From: Vigna angularis
Lineage: Eukaryota > Streptophyta > Magnoliopsida > Fabales > Fabaceae
Direction of reading: 5' to 3'
Length of the DNA: 64,000 bases
Assembly (NCBI RefSeq): GCF_016808095.1
Contig: NC_068970.1
Location: 22,550,501-22,614,500, forward strand
The notes below the pieces were generated by a model. That model was not told where the DNA came from and ran no database searches. It saw only the letters and a list, made by a program, of their open reading frames with translations. Shown piece after piece: positions 24,296-36,400 of the stretch; the first letter of the stretch is position 1; each line of letters starts with the position of its first letter. Position numbers and translations under genes: made by a program.

Positions 24296-25726
24296 TGTAA
24301 CATCCCAAAAATACAGCCAGAAACTACATAATTGGAATAATCACGTTTCATAATAATTCAGTACAGTTTTTCAACTAAAAGAACGAACGCGCAAGGACGA
24401 ACGTCCTTACAGGAGAGTTACAAATTAAAGCCGAACATAAATGAAATCTGACCGAACGGTTTACACAGGAAAATACCGAACGGTCGAACATAACCAAAAT
24501 AAAGGATGAGGAGGTCGAACGACCACTCAATTAAACACCTATACTACTAGCCGAACGTCCTACTATTCGGTCTTCACCTCGACTTCTACCAGATTCTCTT
24601 CTTCCAGCGCATCTTCCAGCCGCTCGTCTCCTTCTGCTCACATCCACACGGATGATCATTGCAACGATAGGACGAACGTACAAAACGAGACAACACAAGG
24701 AAAAACGCAGGGTAAGCTTATGTAATTTAATTCATGCATCAACATATAAATTCATGTAAACAATTCATCACACATGCACATTTCAACGTACGCATTACAC
24801 CAAGCCTATCACTAGACCGACCGTCCGGACTGTATGAATTTCGTGTAGCTACGACGTTCGCGCACCCGGGTGGTGTGGTAACTGGCATTCTCATCAGCTG
24901 CCACCCGAGGTTAGTCCATTCCGTCCAAAGTACCCCTAAGGATTAGGACCTCCTACCGTTCCCACGCATGACGTACCCCCTCTACGTGAGGACGAGTACT
25001 CACAAAACATCAGGATCGAATCGCTAGCTAAGTCTGGCCACGGTCATACTTTACAATTCTCATAATCATCCAAGAGTCGTTCCTCCCCGGAACGCTCGTT
25101 CAAAAGCCACAACGTTCTTTTCATCTTAGATACTCATCATCATTTATTATTCACTATTCCACATTCATTTTTATCATCAATAGGAAGACCATAAAATACC
25201 AAACGTTCTGTCCCCAATAAGAACGAGGACGAACACTATGAACGGGATCAAGAAGACGCCCGTTCTAGATCAGAGTACGAACGACAGAGTTACTATCAGA
25301 TTTGAGTAATATCAGGTTCCAAGTGACGAACGTTATTTACCATGTGAATCAGTTTAATGAACTGACTCTCGTGAGTTCAAACCAATACTTCAAGGAATAA
25401 TTTAAGTGTGGAGGCTCCAGGCTGAGTACATAGAATGTAGACACCTCAAGACGTTAACGAACCATATTTAGAATAGTTCTCATACTGAAATCCACTGTCA
25501 GTCAATGACCGAACGTAGTAAAGGAAAGTTCTTCTGAAGTTGGACGTACGCTATTTCATTTAGACTAATTTTACAAGAATGAGTACGAGCGCTCGGTATA
25601 AGACCGAGCACCACTTAGAGCGAATGCTGGGAGTAAGACCGAGCTCAATTTAACTTATGATAACAGACTTAATAAATATACTAAGAGGCTGTCGAAATAG
25701 TGTTTACGAACGAAGAAAATATACTA

Positions 25727-25787
<61 letters not shown>

Positions 25788-26958
25788 ATGGAGTTTATCA
25801 AAGGATACCCAGATACGAATGTGCTTGGTCGAACGCTCAAGCATGGTATTTTAACAAGAGGACGCTCGTCCTCAACTAGGTTTCTATCCAGATGAAAGAA
25901 GCCCATTTCAGCTATGTTCAATAGGAAAACCGAACGGTCAAAGACCGTTCAGCAACGAACGTACATTCTCACGGGAAAATTCTTATTCAATCAGTTTACA
26001 TTTCAGTTCATTTCTCATCATGCAAATCTCATAGTTTCATGCGTTCATATCAACATCAACTTCCGCATTTCATACAATCCATATCATGTAGTTTCATGTA
26101 TTTCATTCCCACTCATAAATCAACGAACGTTCATGCCATTCAATCTCATCAAACATCATGCATTATACTCATGCAGTCAAATAACAAACGTTCATACCAA
26201 AATACAACATACGAATTAAATCAAATAAGCTTCCCTTACCTGGATATGTGATGGAAATGGTCTAAGAGTGGGTTTTTGGTTCGTCCAATTCTACAACTTC
26301 TACCCTTAACGATCAACACTTCTCCAAACTAAACCGAACAATCACAAAGAACCAAAAATAACTTAAACTATACCCCTGCATGCAACCAGAACTTGGTTTG
26401 CATGTAATAAAAGAAAGAACGACTAAGGGGAGAAAACTTACCGGCTTACACTTGAAACTTGTTCGGTTCAAGATGAAGCTTGAGTTGCCGGGAGCACTTC
26501 TACGGTTTCTGAATGATGATCGGAGAAGAGGAAATGTTAGTTTTCTTAGAGAGAAGGTGCAGAGAATGCAGAGAGAAGGAGGAGAGAAAGGGTTTCTCAG
26601 AAACGTCAAAGGGAGTGTGCATGCAGAGAGAGAGAAGTGTTTTTCTGAGAATGCCTGTTTTGCATTCAGCGCCAAACGAACGTCCTCTCTCTGGCAGACA
26701 CGTGCTTTCCACTACCGGTTCCCGACTCCTCTCGGCATGACACCTGGCGTCCGTTAATGAAGTGTCACGCTTCGCGATTGACACGTGGACTCCATTGCGC
26801 TCGTCATTCCCGACTCCATGCAGTGTGACACCTGGCGTCTGCTGTTGAGGTGTCTCGTCCTGCGGTCGCCACGTGCGTTGACGAGGTATCTCGCTCTTCG
26901 TCTGCCACGCGGACTCCAGCGAACGTACGTTATTTTCCAGGGCTGACACGAGGTAACA
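24296..26958 (-). mobile_element. 5' LTR, copy C, of the Ty3/gypsy family
   Basis: The plus-strand left end TGTAACATCCC is the 3' end of the LTR and lies next to a primer binding site. The right end GGTAACA at about 26958 is the element's 5' terminus. At 2.66 kb it is slightly longer than the solo copies. It contains ACCGAACG motifs, the GCTCACATCCACACGG block (about 24636) and the CCGTCCGGACT block (about 24821). A GC-richer right end near 26690-26930 has several CACGTG/CACCTGG-type motifs. Since the element is cut within gag, a target duplication cannot be tested. ORFs at 26313-26978 are unsupported. Confidence 0.85.
25731..25782. repeat. TA dinucleotide repeat inside LTR copy C
   Basis: 26 TA units. 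The ORFs reading IYIYIY across it on both strands are artefacts. Confidence 0.95.
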
Positions 26959-27461
26959 AACATTGATCTATTTAACATTTGTGATGCGAATTTAATTAAG
27001 TGACATTATTTTTTGAAAGTTTTGTAAAAACGAGATATATTTAGTCCTCAAAATTGTATACAGTGCTTCTTTTGATCCTCCAATTTTAAATTTTTATTTT
27101 TACATTGATGTTTATTAACATTATAGTTCTCGGAGTTAGACGACGTTAATCATGTTAACATTATATATGACATGATTTTTTTGGAGGTTTATTAAACTTT
27201 TTAAATCATACCTTATTTAGAAGGAAAATGTTTCGAACATCTTTGATAGTATATTCTATTGGTTATTCTATTTTTCTTCATTAATTATTATTTCATCCCT
27301 TTCGCTGAATTTTGTCTCTTGTTGGTAGCGGGCGGAGTTTCTTCTCTGTTCTGGTTTACGCACCAGTTTTCCATGTTCTAGGGTTAGGGCTCGTTTTTTC
27401 CTTCGCTTTCAATTCAATTACTGCGAGATTGTCCGAGTGACGGGCCTCCCCGAAGGACGTC
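26959..27461. other. upstream region and 5' leader of the ubiquilin gene
   Basis: No coding sequence. The phrase around 27030-27160 (TTTAGTCCTCAAAATT, TTTTGATCCTCCAATTTT) resembles an eroded dispersed repeat also hinted at near 22160 and 38250. The last 130 bases before the ATG at 27462 are CT-rich and GC-richer, as expected of a 5' UTR. Confidence 0.4.
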
Positions 27462-30400
27462 ATGGGAGGTGACAGTGCCGTTGACGAGGAATCCGAAGGA
27501 GTCAGCGTCAACATCAATGTTCGCTGCTCTAACGGCTCTAAGTTTTCCGTTCAGACTTCCGTTGATTCCATCGTTAGTTCTTTCAAGGATCTCGTTGCTC
27601 GCAATTGCGACGTACCCGTCGAACAACAACGCCTCATTTACAAGGGTCGCATTTTGAAGGACGATCAAACCCTCCGAAGCTACGGTATTTCCATAACCCA
27701 TACGCCGGTGTTTTCTTTTATGCATATGATTTTTTTATGAATTGATGGTGTTTGAGTCGGTTTTATAGATTCTGTTTGGTTTACGAAGGTGTTTATGCGA
27801 TTCTGATCGTATTTACGTGGCTGATTAGTCAAATATAGTGGCCAAAGTCGAAGTGGCTATGTGTTACGTTATGATGGATAGGATTTCAAAGGGAATATGA
27901 CATCAAGATTAAGGGTGGAGGGGGTGTTGGAGATGGAAGTGAAGGGTCGGCCTGAGAGAGATTGAGGGTCTATTTTTTATCCCTTTTTACTCAAGAGAAT
28001 GAAGGTTCGATGGAAAGGATAAAAGGAAACCGGGTTCAGTTAGTCGCAGGTTTCAATTGTCGTGGTGTTTTCTCCTGCTCTTTTTGAATTTGCTTTTTCC
28101 TTGAGAAGGTTGTCGTGAGTGATCCATGTTCGGCGTGAGGGACCTAATACAACTCTCTATTTTTTCCTGGGCTTGAGATTAGCTTTGAAAATGAAAGCAT
28201 ATGCAGTTGTGATAAGAGCTCAAATCAAATTCCTTTAAGTGCTCACTAGAATTCCATTACTAACGATGTGGACTCAGGTCAAATTCCTTGGAATTGGATC
28301 CTAACAAGCTATGGGTGTGGCAGTGATAAGATAAGGGAATAGTTTAAGGTGGTTTGGATATTTATTAGAGGTACCAATGAGGAGAGTTGGTGTCATGATT
28401 TTCGGTCTCATGAGAAAGGGGAGAGATAAACCAGGGGGGAGATGGAGACCATGAAAGAGACTGGAGGAAGTTGATAGGAAGGACTCATAGTACTAACATA
28501 TCCTGAAGATTTGGTCTTTAACTAAGCTAAATAATGTCATGTGATCTGTGTGGTGAGTCACGTATTGGGACAAAGCTTTGTTGATGGTGTTGTTCTTTTT
28601 GTTCCTTAAAATAGTTTAGTCAAAGACATTGTTTGAGACACATATGCAACTTAATTTTCTTTTTTAAAATAAAAGAGAAATAACAAACATTTTTAAAAAA
28701 AGCCGGCTCTATGTCTCTGTTCTCTCATTCTCTCCTTTCTCTCTTCCTGCTCTCTTTCTGTCTTCTTGCTGCTCGCCCTCAAGTCCTATCTTCTAAATTA
28801 AAAGAAATGAAAATTGTCAAACAACCTTGCTTTACTTTTAAAGATCTCATTTAAATTATAAAGTAGATATGAAGCCAAAATATTCTTGGACCAATAATTG
28901 CCTATGTTGGGATTACACATTTGAATAAATGAAATAATCTTATGTATTTTATTCCTTACCACAATATAGGAGATTGATTTATTTTTTGACAATTATAAAG
29001 TAATAGGTTAAAGCTATATCAGGTGATACGTTTGGATAAATCACCTAGCCTTTGATTTCTTTTATTCTTCTTCCAGTCTGTGCTGAGTTGTTTTGTTCTG
29101 CATCTCAGTATTATGTTACTTTGCTCACATTGTGCATTTCTCATGATCTCATTGTTAATGAAGAATGCAGGGGATTGATTTTGTAATTTAGTTAGGTCTG
29201 TTTAAGGCTTAAACAAAACAATTGTGTAAGAAAATCACTTGGCCAGTGAAGTATCCTTAATTGTTTAGTGAAATTGACATACCCAATGTTTGGTAATTTA
29301 TCTAGGTAAGCTAATTGTTACCATTCAGCAGGAGTTTGCTTCCTGTCATATGATAATACACTAATACTTCAATTTGTGTCACGTATCTGGCCCATATCCA
29401 TCTCTGTATCTGTTCCGTATCCATCTCTGTATCTGATCAATATCCATATCCATATCCGGTACTCAAGGATACTTTACCGATACTTATTGATTAAGTATCC
29501 AATTTATGAAGCGCTAATACTTTTACATTGGCAGTAATTTATAATTTTTTATTTTGATAATGTCTAAGAAATGTGATTTTTTAATTTGGATTTGCACAAT
29601 TGCAAGTATATATTTATTATGTTTTTAGAATTTGTATACATTTTTAGATACATATTTGTCTTGTACCATATCATGTTATTTTCAAAGAAACATAATTCTG
29701 TATCGGATACACATCATATGTGATACGCATTGTATCTGCACATCATAATACATTGTTATCACTTATAAATTATAATTATGCTTGTTATCCAATGTTGTTC
29801 AGTGGTGGTGCCATGGCCGCTATTGTGTGATGGACGTTTGCAAACTACCTTAGGCATTTGTGGGCAGGTGTTTATATGTTGGAATTTTGGCCTTCCTGCA
29901 TATTCCACTATCCACCATTGATAACACTGGTGTTATTTATTTAAATGTTTTTTCTTTGAAGGCTTGAGATTTGAATGTTTGAATTTGTGTTTGATGGATT
30001 ATTTTAATGTTTATTTATAAGGGAGATATAGGTAAAATGGAATTAGGATAATGATGTTACATGCATATCATCAAGGACAATGCTAATGAGGTCCCTTAGG
30101 ACATTGGGTATGGAATCAAAGTGGGATGCCTTTATGAAAAGTGTTACTCTGAATTTTGATAAAGACATTTAATTTTTTGTTAATTATTTAACCAGTGCTC
30201 TTATGTTACACATGGAAGGATCCTTAAATAATACTATCATACTCAATTCTGTTGAAAACTGCTAATATTTTTTAATCATATCTCTTCTTTGCATATGTGT
30301 GGTGTAGAGTAATGTAGGATTAATTTGTTGACAGTTCTCAGAATGTTTGGCTGGCATGGCTTGTATTAGGCAGAAAGATAGTTTTATGTAGTGCTCTTAA

Positions 30401-33400
30401 AAAACAGCCCACATCTGTTCATACTGAACTAAGGTTCTTAAGAATGCATTTCTCAAATGAATGAACATAACTCTGATTTCTATTTGACCTTATAGGATTG
30501 GAGGCAGATCACACTGTCCATTTGGTTCGTGGTTTTGTACATACTAATTCAACTGGTGGAACCACTACTAGCAGCACTGATACCAATACCGCCACTAATA
30601 ATGCCAGAGATGCTGTTGCGAATGAAGGTGGGAGTTTAGGAGGGCCTGGCTTTGGAGCTTCACTGTTCCCTGGACTAGGTATCAATGGGACTGGGGGAAA
30701 TGCTTTATTTGGTGACGGATTTCCTGATCTAGAGCAGATGCAGCAACCATTTCTTTCAAATCCCAATTTAGTGAGAGAAATAATGAATTCGCCTGCCATG
30801 CAGAATCTAATGAATAATCCTGAGATAGTGCGGAATCTTATCATGAATAATCCACAGATGCAAGAGCTCATGGATCGAAACCCTGAGTTAGCACACATAC
30901 TTAATGATCCTAGTACTCTTCGTCAGACCCTTGAAGCTACAAGGAACCCTGAGATCATGCGTGAAATGATGAGAAACACAGATAGAGCAATGAGCAATAT
31001 TGAATCTTCTCCTGAGGGATTCAACATGCTGAGGCGCATGTATGAAAATATTCAAGAACCATTTTTGAATGCCACTACAATGGCTGGTAATACAGGAAAT
31101 AATAATGCAGCAATTTCAGGGACTCATGGTGGCCATGCCAGGGACCAATCAACTAATCCCTCAACTACTAGTTCTGAAGCAACTGCTGGTTCTCCCTTAC
31201 CTAATACTAACCCACTTCCAAATCCTTGGTCCTCTACTGGTAGTATGTTTGGATACTAAATTATTCCTTTTGCTGATATGTTTTGTCTGTGTTAAGGATA
31301 CTGACTACAATGTTGTGTTGCTTGTGACTTATCAAAAACCTTGTACTTTCATATATCTATAATGAATACTGGTTCTCTTAGTCCCTTCATCAATACATAT
31401 TGAAGCATAGAAACCTTCAAAATCTTTTTACCAAAATCCAATACAAGTGCATGAGACATACAATCATGAATATGTAGGAATATATAATTGTTTGCTCGTG
31501 TACCAAAGAGGAAAATTATCTTTTTTATGGATGGTTTCAAAGAGAGGTATAAGGTTGATATAAGTACTGCCCTTATTTATAAAAAGGTAGTAAGTAGTTT
31601 TATGTTTTCTGGTCTAGTAATGTCTAAGAAGTATGTTCTTAATTTGGATTTACAGAATTGCAATTATATATTTATTATGCTTACTATTTTTGTTACATAT
31701 ATAAATATGTTAAACGTATCATATCCTATATAAATTTGAAAAAATTGTATTACCATATATGATATGTATTGTATATGATAGATACATGCATCATATGTGC
31801 CTCAGCTTGTGACTAATATGACTCATTGTCATTATTGATGGCAACCATTGTATTTGTAGCTGGAGGTGCTCAAAATAACACCAGAAGGTCGTCGACTACT
31901 GGTGTGGATGCCAGGCAGCAAGGACCTACTGGCTTAGGCGGCCTTAATCTGCCAGACCTTGAAAACATGCTGGGTGGCAATGCCATGCCAGATGCTTCTT
32001 TATTGACCCAGTTAATGCAAAATCCAGCTATTTCACAAATGATGCAAAGTATGCTTTCCAACCCACAAACTTTGAATCAGGTATTTACAAACCATACCTA
32101 GTACAAATGCTATGTACATATGTTGAATTTATCCTTCTGATATTTAATTACATTTTAGATTCTGGGTGCTAATACCGAGCAGCGTGGCATGCCTGATTTA
32201 AATTCTCTTAGAGACGTAATGCAAAATCCAGAATTCCTTCGAATGTTTTCATCACCTGAGACATTGCAGGTACACATATTTAAAGTTCTATGTCTGTTAG
32301 TGGGTTTCAAGAATATCTTTTGCCACATATGTTTGGTTGCAGTCCCTCTTTGATGAATTATAGTGAATCTTAGTATGAAAGAAATAATCAGCATCAAGGC
32401 ATAATTGTTCCAAGGGCAGCATAGGTCAAAATGGTTGTTAATGAAAACCCTAATACCTAAGCATCTGGAAATTGTTTTTTTTTTAATTATTTATTTGCAG
32501 GCTTGCAGTAGAATAATTTATTCTATAAATTGTGATCTAATATATAGCGGTTATATTGCCCACTATTTTCTATAATTCCTAGCTTCAAATGATATTCTAA
32601 TAGATTCCTTATTGCACAATGGTAGCAACTCTTGTCATTCCAGCAAGCTCTTATGTCTCAGCTTGGTCAGCAGCAGTCAACACGGTAAGTACTGTTGCTA
32701 TACCGACCTTTCCATGTTTCTTTTCATTTTAATGAAATGAAAAGAAATAAACTCTGAATGTATTGAAGTCTATCCTTTCGCTTACCAATTTAGTTGTTTG
32801 CTAAGCCCGAGTGATAAAATTTCAAGTAACTAGCACAACCATTGCTGTTGATCCTTTTGGCCAAGATATGTCATTTAACATCCCATAAACAAGTGTTGTA
32901 TGGGCATTTTGGGATTGTCTTTTTTATGACTACTCTCTAAAAACTATTCATTTATGACTTCTTTTTTCTGGTCATACTTATGTAATACTATGCTTGAAAA
33001 CCAAGATTTCGTAACATAATATAAAAATAATTGAAGGAGAAATATGAATATCTAACATTGTACACAACTTCACCATTGCATAAGCAGAGAGGTTGTTTCC
33101 ATATCTCACTGTCAAGATGGTTCGCTATACCCAAAACATTCTCCTCCTCCCCCCCTCTCTCTAAGCATCCTATATAACAAAATTCCTCTTTCTCTCACCA
33201 TAACAACCCCTAACCGCCTTATGGGATTGATTGTACTGTCCCTGCCAACTTAGCATTCTTGCATCATGCATTTCTTCCTTCTTCTCATGTACACTTTCCA
33301 CTTGCTAGGATCAACATTCTCCCAATAAGAATGGGCCGATGGTTTTTTGGGCTTCATCTCCATAAGGCCTCATTACTGCCTCCACCTACAACAACAGTCT

Positions 33401-36400
33401 TTTCCTGAAGACTAAGAATGGGAAATTGGCTCCTTAACACGATCTCATCTTCCCAAGTGGCCTCATCAATTGCCCTTCCACTCCACTACACGAGTCATTG
33501 ATTGACTCTATCTCCAGCTTTCCAAATGCTACGAGTAGCCAATACCGCTATGGGTTCCCACTGAATTTCATTGTCTCCCTCCAATCTAGTTGGTAATTCA
33601 AGTTGCACAAAATAATTACCCACTACCTTCTTTACTGAAGAAATGTGGAAAACAGGATGGATCCTTGAAGTTTGTGGAAGCTGTAGTCTATAAGCCACAA
33701 CCCCAACACTCTCCAAGATTTCAAAAGGTCCCTAATATCTTGCAGATAGTTTAGGACAAATTCTCGCCATTACTGAATGTTGATAGTGAGGTTTTAGCTT
33801 AAAAAATACCCATTCCCCCACTTTGAAACTTCTTTCCTGCCTATGTTCATCCGCTTGAGCTTTCATCCTTACCTAAGTACGTTGTAGATGAATTTTTAAT
33901 TGTTTCAGCCTTATCACGGTTCAACAATTCCCTCTAGACTGATTATACTCGAACTTCACCTTGGACACAACCAAAATGGGTGTTTTACGACCATATACAA
34001 CTTTAAAAGGCAATGTTGTTGTGGAAACATGGTATGTAGTATTGTACCAATACCTTGCCCATGGAATCTAGTGCACCCAATCTTTTGGTTGATAAAAAAT
34101 AAAGTAATTTATGTAACAATTTACAACCTTTGTTTGTCCATCCGTTTGCAGATGGTAAACAATACTCATTTTTAGAGTAGTCTCCTGTACTCTAAAGAAT
34201 TCCTTCTAGAATTGGCTCATAAACAAAGAATCATGGTCTCTTACCACTGAGTTTGGAACACTGTGCAAACAAACTACCTCCTTCACAAACCCCAAGGACA
34301 GTAGCTAAGTATTTCTGCCTTTGACATGTATCACAAGTCCTCACAAATATTTGAACTTTTGCTTTCACCCCTTTCCAGTACATATTTTCAGCAAGTCTCC
34401 TATAGGTTCTAAAAAAACCTGAGTGACCACCTTGTGGTGTGGAATGATACTCTTGTAACAAAACTGGAATCCAAGTTGATTTTTCAGAAAGCACCAATCT
34501 ACCATTATAAAACAAAACTCCATGTTGATAACTATATTCAGGATGAACTTGAGGATCCACTTTCACTTCCTCAATTTTTTTCAATTTCTCATTTGAATGA
34601 ATCTCAACAATTAGTGATCGAGAGTCCACTCATTATAGAAAATAGACCATTGAACGCATTCACCTTCTTCCATGCTACTTGACAGAGCATTTGCATTCCG
34701 ATACACATGGCCCGGTTTGTAAATTATGTCAAAGCTATATCCCAATAGCTTTGCCAACCAATTTTGTTGGCTTCTAGTCGTCACATGCTGCTGCAAGAGT
34801 TGCTTCAAACTCTTCTAATCAGTGTACACCCCAAATATGGACACCAATGCTGTATGGACAGAGCAAGGGCCTTAGGAAGTGCCAACACTGGGGCTGTTGT
34901 AATCCTTCTTTTCAGTTCCTCAAAGGCTTGTTCAACACTTGCATTCCAACAAAATGCATCTTTCTTTGTCAAATTCGTGAGCTGTGTGTGTGGCCACTTT
35001 CTCATACTTCTTGATGAACTTTCAATAATAACCTCTTAACCCCAAGAAGCCATGCACACCTTTTCCATTTTGGAATAGGCCACTCTTGTACACTTTGAAC
35101 CTTTGCTGGGTTCATTCCTACACCTTCTGTGGAAATAATATGGCCTAAGTATTCCGCACTTTTCTGACCAAATAAGCACTTCTTTTTATTAGCATAGAGT
35201 TGGTAGGATCTTAAGATGCCCATAATTTCCTCCAAGTGACTCAAATGAGTCTTGCAATCCACACTATATATCAAAATGTCATCGAAGAAGACTAGAAAAT
35301 ACTTTTGCATCTACTACCTAAAACTTCATTCATGAGGGCCTAAAAGGTTGAAAGGACGTTCATCAAATTGAAAGGCATTACCAACCTGAAAGGCGTTCAT
35401 CAATTTGAAATTTGTTTTGTGAATGTCCTCCTCTTTCATCCTCACCAGATGGTATCCAAATTTAAGGTCCAATTTCAAAAAGAAACGAGACCGATGTAAC
35501 TTATCCAATAGTTATACAATCATTGAAATTGGGAACTTTTCTGGTAAGATGACCTTATTCAATGCTTTGAAATTAACACATACTCCAAGAAACATCTTTT
35601 TCTTTACCAATAGTACTGAGCTAGAGTAGTCACTCTGACTAGGCCTAATATGGCCATCCTCCAACAATACTTGAACTTGTCTTTCTATCTCAATTTTTTG
35701 GTGATAATGATAACGATAAGGGGTTATGTTGATAGGCCCTTCCCTAGGGAACAACGTGATTGCATGTTCCTTTGGTCACACTGGACATAATCCCTTGGCG
35801 TCGTGGAAGACAGTGTCAAATTGGCCCAACAACCTTTGTAATTCTTCACATTGCTTTGAAGAGAGTTCTGACAAGTCCTTCCCTTGCACCTTAGATTTGT
35901 CCTCAATCATCACCTTTAACATTGTAGGGACGTTTTTAGAATACATCACTCTTTTCAGAATTTGAATGCCTTCTGGAGTCTTGATCTTCATGACTTGATC
36001 TCCCTAATTGATTAGTAGCTCCACCAATGATGCCAGCTATGATACTCCCAATATCATATCAATGTCCTGCAACTCAAACAAATAGGCATCCACTTTGAAA
36101 TTTCCTCCATCGAGCTCCACCACCAAGCGGCAACACAACCCTTGTGTTTTCACGTTCCCAATCCAGAGATTCCACTAGTTTCTGGGAAATAAAATTGTGG
36201 GTTGCCCCACCATCAACCAAAATCAAATTAGGAACCTCTTTAATTTTACCTCAATTTTAGAGTGTGGGAATGGGTGGACTTATCCTTCACTAAACTTTGG
36301 AGGCTTAAAATGCTGCAATTTCCTTTGGTTACGTCATCATCAGTCTCGTCACCCTCAAGTGATGAGCTATCAACCTCTTCTTCATCTTGCATATTGCCCT

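Noticed and set aside
26313..26978. Overlapping ORFs of 75-149 codons on both strands
   Set aside because: They lie inside LTR copy C, have no domain and start or stop without regard to any splice logic.
27414..27725. Minus-strand ORF over ubiquilin exon 1
   Set aside because: Antisense shadow of the ubiquitin-like domain exon.
31069..31362. Out-of-frame ORF across the end of ubiquilin exon 2
   Set aside because: Wrong frame for the STI1 region, and it runs into the intron.
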